A DNA stretch of 64,000 nucleotides. It comes from Pelagibius sp. GTDB lineage: Bacteria > Pseudomonadota > Alphaproteobacteria > Kiloniellales > Kiloniellaceae. Below the pieces are notes generated by a model. The model worked only from the letters and a program-made list of their open reading frames with translations, did not search any database and was not told the origin of the DNA. The stretch spans positions 1 to 64,000 of the forward strand of contig NZ_JANQKD010000008.1 in assembly GCF_028281305.1 (NCBI RefSeq), in the 5' to 3' direction. Within the stretch, counting starts at the first letter, position 1. Each line of letters starts with the position of its first letter. Below, piece by piece: positions 45,538 through 53,006 of the stretch. The translations under genes and the position numbers were made by a program.

Positions 45538-46428
45538 ATGGACTGGGACAACCTTAAAGTGGCGCTTGCCATCAGCCGCCTGGGGTCGCTGACCCAGGCC
45601 GCCCAGGCCCTGGGCATCGACCAGTCCACCGCCGGCCGGCGCCTGACCGCTCTCGAAGGCGACCTGGGGACGATCCTCTTCGTCCGCTCCAAAACCGGCT
45701 TCGCCCTGACCGATGCCGGCGAAGCCGCCATTAACCAAGCCATCGAGGTGGAGCGCCGGATCGACCGGCTGAGGGATGCCGTGACACCGAGCGAGACCGG
45801 ACCTGTGGGAACGGTGCGCCTGCTCGGCAACCACTGGACCCTGGACCGGCTGGCCCGTACGACAATGGGCCCCTTCCTGGCAGCGAACCCCCGCCTCGAT
45901 CTGCGCATTGTCACCTTGACCCCGCGGGGCCGCATCCGTGGCGATGCCTCTTTGTCGATCTGGTTTGAAGTGGAGCCGCGGGAAAGCGAGTTCGCCATCA
46001 AGCTTGGCGACGTGCCCTACGCCGTCTACTGCGCAGAGGATGCCGATCCGCAGAGCCTGGGCTGGATTTCCTTCTATGATGAGGATTCCAACAGGCCCAT
46101 CGTCACGCGCGCCCACAAGCGTCTGCGCGCCCGCGGCGAGCCGCTCCGCATGACCGCCACCGACGCCGGCATCATGCTCTCCGCCGTGCGCCATGGCATT
46201 GGCAAGGCGCTGCTGCCTATGTGCCTGGCCGAAGAGCACCCCGATCTGGTGCGTGTGAAGGAGGGAGAGCCGGACCTCATGCGCGCGCTGCACCTTCACG
46301 CCCATCCCGACACGGTCGAAGCGGCGCGTATCCAGGCCACCATCCGCTGGCTGCGCGAAACCTTCCATTCTGTTTTCCTGCCGAAGGGCGAAGACCACTG
46401 CACCCCTCGGATCGCCGAAGCGCCTTGA
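45538..46428 (+). CDS. LysR family transcriptional regulator
   Basis: A 296-residue regulator of the subgroup starting MDWDNLKVALAISRLGSLTQAAQALGIDQSTAGRRLTALE, related to the WNDL group seen at 33556-34461. The effector domain includes GTVRLLGNHWTLDRLARTTM and AGIMLSAVRHGIGKALLPMCL. The start at 45538 follows AGGAGG. The divergent globin gene is a possible target. Confidence 0.85.
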   Translation: MDWDNLKVALAISRLGSLTQAAQALGIDQSTAGRRLTALEGDLGTILFVRSKTGFALTDAGEAAINQAIEVERRIDRLRDAVTPSETGPVGTVRLLGNHWTLDRLARTTMGPFLAANPRLDLRIVTLTPRGRIRGDASLSIWFEVEPRESEFAIKLGDVPYAVYCAEDADPQSLGWISFYDEDSNRPIVTRAHKRLRARGEPLRMTATDAGIMLSAVRHGIGKALLPMCLAEEHPDLVRVKEGEPDLMRALHLHAHPDTVEAARIQATIRWLRETFHSVFLPKGEDHCTPRIAEAP

Positions 46429-46924
46429 GCGCCCGCCGAAGTACCCCGCGACGAAGCTGCCCTACAGCCAAAGTGCCTTAAGGCCAAAGTGCCCCGTGGG
46501 CCGTCCCCGGGGTGGATTGGGGAGCAGGCCCACGGAGCGTCCGGCGGGCCGCTTGAGCTGTGGGAGAGCCCGATCAGCCCGCCGAACAGGGTCGGGTGCC
46601 GGGCGACCGCCAGCAGACACAGTTCCCCCGCGGCGGGCGCCGGCGGTTGATCCCTAGGCTGCGGGGTTGGCAACCGGCGGCGCGGCAGACGTTGGAGGCT
46701 CTGAGGGCTGTGATTGCGGTGAACGAAGCATCCCGAAGTCGGCGTAACGCTTCGTTCGTCGGCGGCCGGCCGCAGATGGTTCAATAGGGGCAGACTATTT
46801 CGACTGGAGATTGTGCGGCGAGCAACCGATCTGCTCTCCGGTGTGCCCGCGATCTCCCGCCGCTGCCGCTATTGCTTCGGGCGGGGACCTTGGGGCACAA
46901 GGAGAGCGCGACGCATCGCGCGAA
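46429..46924. other. Gene-free interval of 496 bases holding structured element B
   Basis: Between the LysR stop and tRNA-Leu there is no convincing gene. The interval holds structured element B (46494-46584), a further small hairpin GGTCG/CGACC at about 46590-46609 and a direct repeat around 46469-46491 (AAAGTGCC). The rest shows no signal to me. Confidence 0.55.
46494..46584. ncRNA. Structured repeat element B (two hairpins, covaries with element A)
   Basis: Hairpin 1 pairs CCGTGGGCC (46494-46502) with GGCCCACGG (46527-46535), nine perfect pairs. Hairpin 2 pairs CGGCGGGC (46542-46549) with GCCCGCCG (46577-46584), eight perfect pairs. Its loop carries GTGGGAGAGCCC then ATCA, as in element A. 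Several stem positions differ from element A in both arms at once, which is the mark of selection on base pairing. The element lies downstream of a LysR gene, whereas A lies upstream of an SDR gene, so a shared riboswitch role is unlikely. Confidence 0.6.
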
Positions 46925-47011
46925 GCCCGCTTGATGGAATTGGTAGACATACGAGACTTAAAATCTCGGGACCGAAAGGTCGTGCCGGTTCGAGTCCGGC
47001 AGCGGGCACCA
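46925..47011 (+). tRNA. tRNA-Leu (anticodon UAA)
   Basis: An 87-base class II tRNA. Acceptor arms GCCCGCT and AGCGGGC pair fully; the discriminator A and encoded CCA follow (47008-47011). The anticodon stem CGAGA/TCTCG encloses the loop with TAA at 46959-46961. A long variable arm (GGGACCGAAAGGTCGT) and the T loop GGTTCGAGTCC identify a leucine tRNA. It stands alone. Confidence 0.97.
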
Positions 47012-47289
47012 CAGACTCCCTCCATAATCCGGGTCCCGGCACGAGATATCGCGCCGACGTTGCCCGCTTCGAATTGCTCCCGTTAAGGCAGCAGATCTCG
47101 AAGGAAGCAGCTGCTCTGCGTCCATCCGCTCCCTGCCGATGACAGGATGACACCCAGCAAGACGGCGCCGCGGGCCGCCGGGCTCCGGACGATTGAACCT
47201 CATTAACCATCGCAGCGACCCATGACGAAGCCACCTTGCCGAACGCCGGCAAGGCGCGGCTCCGGTCAACCCGAACGGAGGTTTCCGTC

Positions 47290-47706
47290 ATGACGTCCCG
47301 GCCCTTTACCACCTTGAGCGTCAGCAAGCGCGAGCTCCTGCTCGGCGCTCTGGCAACGGCGGTTGCCCTTGCGACCCCGGAATCGCGCCTCTTTGCCGCC
47401 AGCACGAAAAGCCCGGTGAAGCTGTCGCTGCGCGATGGCGGCATCCTGGAGGTCCGTGAAGACCGCGTCGCCCTGCTGGACGGCGACCGCCGCCGTCCGG
47501 TTCGTAACGGCGTTTTCTCGCTGGCCGGCGGCGGCCGGATCGAGATCCGCGACGGCAAGATTTTTTCAGCGGCGATGGGCCCTGGCGACATCTTCGTCGA
47601 GGCGACCTGGATCGAAGTCCACAGCACGCCCGGCGGCTCGGCGCCGAACCCGGGCGCTTCGGACTGGCTGAAGCACAACGCCGGACGGCGCCCCGGCGCG
47701 CTCTAA
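47290..47706 (+). CDS. Small exported protein, candidate substrate of the adjacent radical SAM enzyme
   Basis: A 138-residue protein starting after GGAGG. An N-terminal targeting sequence (SVSKRELLLGALATAVALATPESRLFAAS) resembles a Tat-like or Sec signal. A small beta-rich domain follows (VKLSLRDGGILEVREDRVALLDG, GRIEIRDGKIFSAAMGPG), then a glycine/proline/asparagine tail (STPGGSAPNPGASDWL). No cysteine is present. A radical SAM/SPASM gene begins 93 bases downstream across a 10-bp hairpin, the arrangement seen for precursor and maturase genes. I recognise no family, so substrate status is an inference from context. Confidence 0.55.
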   Translation: MTSRPFTTLSVSKRELLLGALATAVALATPESRLFAASTKSPVKLSLRDGGILEVREDRVALLDGDRRRPVRNGVFSLAGGGRIEIRDGKIFSAAMGPGDIFVEATWIEVHSTPGGSAPNPGASDWLKHNAGRRPGAL

Positions 47707-47735
47707 GCTGAAGCGACGGCAGGCTCGTCGGGCTG

Positions 47736-47760
47736 GCCGGAGCCGCTCATCGGCTCCGGC
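47736..47760 (+). terminator. Strong hairpin between small protein and radical SAM genes
   Basis: GCCGGAGCCG (47736-47745) and CGGCTCCGGC (47751-47760) are perfect 10-bp arms with a 5-base loop. No T-run follows, so it is more likely a partial attenuator or an RNA-stability structure than a full terminator. It would make the upstream small protein more abundant than the enzyme. Confidence 0.6.
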
Positions 47761-47799
47761 ACCGCGGCCGGCGCAGGAGATGGGGCAAAGGAACCGTCA

Positions 47800-48957
47800 A
47801 TGTACCGTATCACCTGGACCATCAAGGCCTCCAAGCTCTGCAACCTGCGCTGCCGCTACTGCTACGAGTGGGAGGAACTGAACAAGCCGGACCGCATCGC
47901 GCTCCAGGACTGGGCGAAGGTCTTCGAGGCGATCAAGAGTCACAATGCCCTGCAGGCACGGCGTCTGGGCGTCGAGGCCCGCGCCGAGATCGTCTGGCAC
48001 GGCGGCGAGCCGCTGGTCCTGCCGAGCAGCTACATGCGCGAGGTTCTGGCCTTGCAGCAGGACATCCTCGGGCGGGACGCCCTCGACCGCGGCGTGTTCG
48101 TGAACGCGGTGCAGACCAATCTCTACGCCCTTGCGGATGAAAAACTGGAGCTGCTGAAGGACGGCGGCTTCAAGGTCGGCGTGTCCATGGACCTGGCCGG
48201 CGGCGTCCGGCTTTCCGCCGGCGGCCGGCAGACCGAGGACCGCGTGGCGGCCAACATGGACCGTCTGGCAGAGGCCGGCATCCCCTTCGGAAGCATCGTC
48301 GTCCTTGCCGCCCACACGGCCAAGCACCTGCGGACCATCTACGACTTCATGGAGCACCTGAACGTCTCCTTCCGCGTGCTTCCGCTGTTCCCCTCCCCGC
48401 TCAATACGCCGGAAGCGGCCTTCGCCATCAGCAGCGAAGAAATGGTGGCCGCCCTCAACGATCTGTTTCTGTACTGGCTGGAGCGCGATTTCAGCGTCTC
48501 CGTGGCCCCGCTGAAGCACTACCTGCAGACCGCGCTGCTGCACATCAACGGCCTTGAGAGCACGCCCTGGCGCCGGCGCGCGCAGGGTGACGGCGTGCTC
48601 ATCGTCAACACCAACGGCGATCTCTACCAGGTGCTCGACGCCTATGAGCCCAACCTCTCGCTCGGCAATCTCTTTCGCCAGCCGATTGGGGAGATCCTGG
48701 CTTCGCCGCGCTATGCGGCCTCCCTGGACCGCAACGATGCGATCGAGGCGGCCCATTGCGAGGCCTGCCCCTTCGCCCGCAGCTGCAACCACGGGCCCGT
48801 CTTCGAAAGCCGGCTGGCCAACCGGGCGGGCGGACACTGCGCGGTGGCCCATCCGGTGCAGGACTTCATTGCGGCCCACCTCCGGCACATCGGCTTCGAT
48901 GAGCCTGCCTTTGGTGCTCTGGAAGCACGCGAGAACGCCGCTCTGAACGTCGCCTGA
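47800..48957 (+). CDS. Radical SAM/SPASM peptide- or protein-modifying enzyme
   Basis: A 385-residue enzyme. The cluster motif CNLRCRYCYEWEEL lies at about residue 14, the SAM-binding IVWHGGEPLVLPSS at about residue 66, and a C-terminal SPASM-like cysteine set (HCEACPFARSC, then GGHC) at about residues 325-350 for auxiliary clusters. VLIVNTNGDLYQVLDAYEPN precedes it, as in sulfatase-maturase and RiPP-maturase relatives. AAGGAA lies upstream of the start. The likely job is modification of a peptide or protein made nearby; the gene just upstream is the obvious candidate. No sulfatase or peptide exporter is seen. Confidence 0.85.
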   Translation: MYRITWTIKASKLCNLRCRYCYEWEELNKPDRIALQDWAKVFEAIKSHNALQARRLGVEARAEIVWHGGEPLVLPSSYMREVLALQQDILGRDALDRGVFVNAVQTNLYALADEKLELLKDGGFKVGVSMDLAGGVRLSAGGRQTEDRVAANMDRLAEAGIPFGSIVVLAAHTAKHLRTIYDFMEHLNVSFRVLPLFPSPLNTPEAAFAISSEEMVAALNDLFLYWLERDFSVSVAPLKHYLQTALLHINGLESTPWRRRAQGDGVLIVNTNGDLYQVLDAYEPNLSLGNLFRQPIGEILASPRYAASLDRNDAIEAAHCEACPFARSCNHGPVFESRLANRAGGHCAVAHPVQDFIAAHLRHIGFDEPAFGALEARENAALNVA

Positions 48958-48990
48958 GCGCTGAAGATCGGCCCGAAGCCGCGCCTGGGG

Positions 48991-49344
48991 CTAAGCCATG
49001 AAGCGGAGGGCGTGACCGACCAACAGGCAGGCGAGCGCCGAGCCGCCCATGATCGGCAGGTAGACGATCGCGGTCCAGGCATCGCCGAAATCGACGGTGA
49101 AGAACGGGACAGCAACCGCCAGCAGCACCAGCAGGAACTGAAACCAGAGAACCGCAAAGCCGGGCTGAAGTTGCCAGACCGTGTAGCCGTAGACCACCAC
49201 GGTCACCAGCAAGGTCAGCACGATGGCGCCGAAGACGGGGTAATAGGACTGGTGATAGACAGAGGCCGGCACAAGGGCGAAGAGAAAGCCGGCAGCCAGG
49301 TGCAGCGGCACCACGGCGTAAGTGGCATAGGAAGGCAGTGTCAT
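48991..49344 (-). CDS. Small multi-pass membrane protein, unknown function
   Basis: A 117-residue protein with about four membrane helices (VVPLHLAAGFLFALVPASVY, VFGAIVLTLLVTVVVYGYTV, FAVLWFQFLLVLLAVAVPFF, AIVYLPIMGGSALACLLVG). The start at 49344 (MTLPSYATYAVV) is set by AAGGAG upstream; the frame is open to 49383. It converges with the radical SAM gene, 33 bases apart. No family is recognised. Confidence 0.65.
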   Translation of the reverse strand: MTLPSYATYAVVPLHLAAGFLFALVPASVYHQSYYPVFGAIVLTLLVTVVVYGYTVWQLQPGFAVLWFQFLLVLLAVAVPFFTVDFGDAWTAIVYLPIMGGSALACLLVGHALRFMA

Positions 49345-49459
49345 GCGATCACGCTCCTTTGCCGTCGGTCGTATCAATGCCAAAGAAGGTTCATCATCTC
49401 ATTTTTATCAATGATATCCTGATCTTATAGACATAGAGCCTAAAGCACCGGCCCTGCCG

Positions 49460-50059
49460 CTAGGATCCGCGACACAGCAGCGTGGCGTTCTCCGCCATCG
49501 GGTCAGCGAAGCCGTAGACCCGCGGATTGCCCCCGGGCCAGGCGTATTCGACGGTCACCCGCGCGAAGACCTGCAGACTCAGTTCCTGATCGCCGCCGAA
49601 GATCTCGGCATCGCTCTTGCCTTGAAGCCGCAGCTTGTCGGCCAGGGTCCTGCAGAGGTCGATCAGCCGGTTGGTCAGGATGACGCCGGGGATCGGCGGC
49701 GTCCGTAGGGTCTCGTCCACCGTCGCCGGCAGAGGCGCGTCGTAGCTCTGCTTTGCGGCGTAGGTCACCAGATCGATGGCCTCCACCGCCAACTCGCCCG
49801 GGTACTTCACGGCGATGGCGGGACCGAAGGTCCACGACCGCACCCTGGCCTCTCCCGGTAGATCCCCGATGCGCAGCTCCGCCTCCAGTTCGAAGTGCCC
49901 GCCGGGCGCGGCCAGCGCGTCATAGGCGCCGCCCCGGCTGGTGACCTCGAAGCGCGGCAGCTCCCCGGTGAAGTCCCATTCCACGGTTTCCGCTGCGGCC
50001 GGAGCGGATAGACCGCATGCCAGGAGCGTCACCGCAAAAGCCTTCGCACGACTCACCAT
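49460..50059 (-). CDS. Array member 0: exported protein consisting of the family N-terminal domain only
   Basis: A 199-residue protein with a signal peptide (MVSRAKAFAV to about Ala23). The mature part matches the N-terminal domain of the four large genes upstream: IDLCRTLADKLRLQGKSDAEIF with Cys136, VFARVTVEYAW, and a closing LLCRGS with Cys196. The Cys-Cys distance (60) equals that in the large proteins (58-64), so the domain is self-contained and probably disulfide-bonded in the periplasm. It ends right after the second cysteine and has none of the other modules. It is the most downstream gene of the array, with its own ribosome binding site (GAGAGG). Function is unknown. Confidence 0.75.
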   Translation of the reverse strand: MVSRAKAFAVTLLACGLSAPAAAETVEWDFTGELPRFEVTSRGGAYDALAAPGGHFELEAELRIGDLPGEARVRSWTFGPAIAVKYPGELAVEAIDLVTYAAKQSYDAPLPATVDETLRTPPIPGVILTNRLIDLCRTLADKLRLQGKSDAEIFGGDQELSLQVFARVTVEYAWPGGNPRVYGFADPMAENATLLCRGS

Positions 50060-50096
50060 GATCGACCTCTCAAAGAAGACTGGCTCAACGAAGACT

Positions 50097-50125
50097 GGCC
50101 GGACCCTGCTACGAAGGGCCCGGCC
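50097..50125 (-). terminator. Hairpin terminator after array member 1
   Basis: GGCCGGACCC (50097-50106) and GGGCCCGGCC (50116-50125) form a 10-bp stem with one mismatch, eight bases past the stop of the 883-residue gene. It matches the hairpin after array member 2 (52917-52947). Confidence 0.65.
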
Positions 50126-50184
50126 GTCTGCGTCAGTTCGTGTTGATGGCGCCGGGGGTGATCAGCATGATCTCCGGCTTCTTG
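50116..50184. repeat. 69-bp near-identical 3' end shared with array member 2 (copy 1)
   Basis: This stretch covers the last 17 codons of array member 1 and the start of its terminator. It matches 52938-53006 with two differences in 69 bases, although the upstream coding sequences have diverged far. Recent gene conversion or duplication is the likely cause. Confidence 0.9.
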
Positions 50185-52784
50185 TCTCCAGAACCGGCGC
50201 CGCGGCCCCGCGGCAGCGTGAAATCGCTCGTCTTGCAGGCCTGGCGGTTCGCATTGGCCGGGCAGACCTCGACGCGCCAGTGGGCCGCACTGCGCAGGGC
50301 GTTGATCCGCAGGAGCTGTGTGTTGCTGTTCATACTCTGCGGCAGGCTCGCCAGGCGCACCAGCTTGTAGCGGCCCTTGTCCTTGCGATAGAAGCGCAAG
50401 GTATAGCCGCCCTCCGGCACCGCCCCGGACAGGCGGATCTGCGCCCGCGGCCCCGGACGCAGCCGGCCCTTGGGCGAGAGAATGGTAAAGGCCGCGGGCG
50501 CCGAGGCGATCCGGCCCGCTGCGGGACCCTGCGTCCGGCCCCCAACAGGCCGATCACCGATGATCCGATCCCTAACGGTCCGGTTCCTGACGGGCCGTTC
50601 CCGGGCGGTCTGGCCCGTCGACGGCGCCGCCGCAATCTCGCCCAGGGCAAGGCGGCCCCGGGAGGCCGGGTCCGCCGTGCCGGGCCCGGAGGCGGCGCCT
50701 TCACTGCCGGAGCCAGCCAGGGCCTGACCGCCGAGGTTGGTCTGCGCGCAACTGATGACATGAGGGGCCCAGGTCGAATGAACTTTGTGGCCATCCGAGT
50801 TGAAGATGCTGGCAGAAAGCTGAATGTTCTTCTCAAATCCATCGCCATCCTGCCAGACGACCGGGTACGGCACAGCTACCGATGCTTCTGCGGCAACGCC
50901 GTTGGCTGCGGCGTCAACACTGACGCTCTCCTGGCCGATCTGCTGCGTGTTCGCGCCGAGATGCAATGTGCCTGAGAAGGCGGGGCCGAGGCTCGCCACC
51001 TTCGCCGAAATCTGAATCACCGAAGGGCAGACCATGTTGTCGTGGACGGTCTGCTCCAGCACGCTCGCAGAGCCCACCGCTTCTACCTTGACTGCGTTGC
51101 GGCACTGCAGAAACTCCGTGCCGGACTTGGCGCCAACGACATTACCGTCACCGTCGTAGACATAAACGGAAAGCTCAAGGTACTGCTCGTATCCGCTGAC
51201 GTTTTGCCAGGAAACCTGATGCGGCACCGCTGTGGACGCAATGTCTGTGCCTGGAATACTCAAGGGCTGCGGGTCGGACTGATCGGCGTTGGCAGTGAAA
51301 ACAGCAGTGCCGGCGAAAGCACCGCCACCACCCTTTACGAAGCTGCGGATCTTGATCTCGGAAGGGCAGAAGGTGCCATTGCGCTCGATCTCCTGGGTCA
51401 CGTTCATATACAAGGCAACCGGCTTCGGCGGCAGCGGCTCATAGCACTCAAAATGCTTTGTGCCTTCCAGTTGACTGACCACCTGGCCCTGGCCATTGGC
51501 GACATACATACCGAAATTGGCGCTGTGCTTCGTTTGGGACGCCGGTATGGTCTGCCAGGGGATTTCGTACATGACCTCGTGAAACTGCGTCTCGCCGTCA
51601 TCAATGCTGTAGGGGACGCCGGTCCCGGAGATCTCCTGCCCTCCCGCCATGAAAATGATCTTTCCGGAGACCTTGCCTCGCCCCTCGATGCTGCCCGTGA
51701 CCTCAACGAACCTGGGACAGGCCATGCCGTAACGCAGGATCTCTGTGTCCACGTCGAAAGCCATCGCCTTTGCTTGCGGCGGGAGAAAGACCTGGATGTC
51801 ATTACTCGCGGGCTCGGAACAGTCGACCTCGTAGCTCGCCCAGTTGGAGGTGAAGGCCGGATCGATGCCAACCATGCGGATCTTGCCGCTCTGCACTTCC
51901 GGATCCAGAGTATAGGTATGCTGGAAATCCTTCTTGCCGTCGGCACCGGTGGTGATCGTTTTCACTCCGCTCTTCTGGCCGCCTTCCTCGACATAGCGGA
52001 GCTTCACCTCGACGTTCGGCCCATGAGTAGATATGGACCCGTTGAGTCGCAGTTCGCAGGCATTGGCAATCTGGTTCTTCTGGACCACGGTGGCGCTCAG
52101 GCTGGAATCCGCGATCATGGGAATGTTCGGATCGCGTTCGCAAATCAGATTGATCTTGTGATAGGTCGGCCAGGACTCGCCACCGCTGCCAAGGGAATTG
52201 CCGTCAAATCCGCTCAAGGTGAAGTCGTACTCCTCCGCGGCCGAGACCGCGACCTCAATGATCCGGTCCTCAGAGAAGATCTGCTGCTTTGACTGACCCA
52301 AAGCCTCCAGGACCTTGCGTTGGTCGTTGCAGTACTTCACAAAGTGCTTCTCGTAGCTGTCGGCGAACAGAACCAGGTTTGCAGAGCCGGCGACATCGTC
52401 CGGACGGCTGCCAATTGGATAGCTGGCTCCAAACTTGTTTTCCTTGAAGGAGATCCAGCCCGTGGCAGAGGTCCGCACGACAAGCCAGATCCCGAAGCTC
52501 TCTACCTTGCCAAGTTTGTAAGGCTTGAAAAGGTAGTCTACGTCGGCCTCGATCATGACTTCGGGGTCGGTGACACCGGTGTAGACGTTGCCGTTGCTTT
52601 GGACGGAGATGGTCGGCGGTGTAACGCCTTTGACGGTGGCAACACCCACGTCGTTCGCCAGGGCGGCGCTGCCGGAGGCCGTCGCAACGGCCAGGCTCAA
52701 CAACGCGGTCGCGGCACGCGGGCGGCGGCGGGCGGCGGATTTCGCCAGAGATCCGGCGCGGCGGAGAGGAGTGAAGAAGCACAT
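50133..52784 (-). CDS. Array member 1: exported multi-module protein (883 residues)
   Basis: Signal peptide to about Ala43. The N-terminal domain (44-215) has the pair Cys152/Cys214 around GQSKQQIFSEDRIIEVAV. A second domain (225-323) has Cys243/Cys322 and the text LRLNGSISTHGPNVEVKLRY to KIRMVGIDPAFTSNWASYEV. Three repeat modules follow, each opening Cys-Pro and closing Cys: 356-447, 473-561 and 586-679. A linker (680-765) includes a pentapeptide repeat (RPVRN RTVRD RIIGD RPVGG). The C-terminal module (766-857; Cys841/Cys850) has YTLRFYRKDKGRYKLVRLAS and WRVEVCPANANRQACKTSDF. The tail is KKPEIMLITPGAINTN. All twelve mature cysteines pair within modules. No known family; probably periplasmic or secreted. 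The start follows CGGAGAC, in a leader shared with member 2. Confidence 0.75.
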   Translation of the reverse strand: MCFFTPLRRAGSLAKSAARRRPRAATALLSLAVATASGSAALANDVGVATVKGVTPPTISVQSNGNVYTGVTDPEVMIEADVDYLFKPYKLGKVESFGIWLVVRTSATGWISFKENKFGASYPIGSRPDDVAGSANLVLFADSYEKHFVKYCNDQRKVLEALGQSKQQIFSEDRIIEVAVSAAEEYDFTLSGFDGNSLGSGGESWPTYHKINLICERDPNIPMIADSSLSATVVQKNQIANACELRLNGSISTHGPNVEVKLRYVEEGGQKSGVKTITTGADGKKDFQHTYTLDPEVQSGKIRMVGIDPAFTSNWASYEVDCSEPASNDIQVFLPPQAKAMAFDVDTEILRYGMACPRFVEVTGSIEGRGKVSGKIIFMAGGQEISGTGVPYSIDDGETQFHEVMYEIPWQTIPASQTKHSANFGMYVANGQGQVVSQLEGTKHFECYEPLPPKPVALYMNVTQEIERNGTFCPSEIKIRSFVKGGGGAFAGTAVFTANADQSDPQPLSIPGTDIASTAVPHQVSWQNVSGYEQYLELSVYVYDGDGNVVGAKSGTEFLQCRNAVKVEAVGSASVLEQTVHDNMVCPSVIQISAKVASLGPAFSGTLHLGANTQQIGQESVSVDAAANGVAAEASVAVPYPVVWQDGDGFEKNIQLSASIFNSDGHKVHSTWAPHVISCAQTNLGGQALAGSGSEGAASGPGTADPASRGRLALGEIAAAPSTGQTARERPVRNRTVRDRIIGDRPVGGRTQGPAAGRIASAPAAFTILSPKGRLRPGPRAQIRLSGAVPEGGYTLRFYRKDKGRYKLVRLASLPQSMNSNTQLLRINALRSAAHWRVEVCPANANRQACKTSDFTLPRGRGAGSGDKKPEIMLITPGAINTN

Positions 52785-52916
52785 GGCCTTGTCTCCGTTT
52801 TCTGTCGGGCCCTTGTTCGCTCGGCCGGCGGTATGGCCGTCCCCTGTGGGACGTTGCGCGGCACCAGGGCGGCTCAATCGATGTCTTGTACTGCGATGGC
52901 TTGTATTGCGCGCGAC

Positions 52917-52947
52917 GGCCGGGCCCCTTGCAGTGAAGGGCCCGGCC
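52917..52947 (-). terminator. Hairpin terminator after array member 2
   Basis: GGCCGGGCCC (52917-52926) and GGGCCCGGCC (52938-52947) are perfect 10-bp arms with an 11-base loop, eight bases past the stop of the 1096-residue gene. Confidence 0.7.
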
Positions 52948-53006
52948 GTCTGCTTCAGTTCGTGTTGATCGCGCCGGGGGTGATCAGCATGATCTCCGGC
53001 TTCTTG
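52938..53006. repeat. 69-bp near-identical 3' end shared with array member 1 (copy 2)
   Basis: This is the partner of 50116-50184: 67 of 69 bases agree, covering the last codons of array member 2 and the right arm of its terminator. The encoded tail KKPEIMLITPGAINTN is identical in both proteins. Confidence 0.9.

Noticed and set aside
44409..46784. Two short minus-strand frames that both contain GLIGLSH, suggesting a shared small protein
   Set aside because: The similarity follows the hairpin arms and loops of the structured elements, the frames lack ribosome binding sites, and the stem changes preserve base pairing, not codons. A structured RNA or repeat explains it better.
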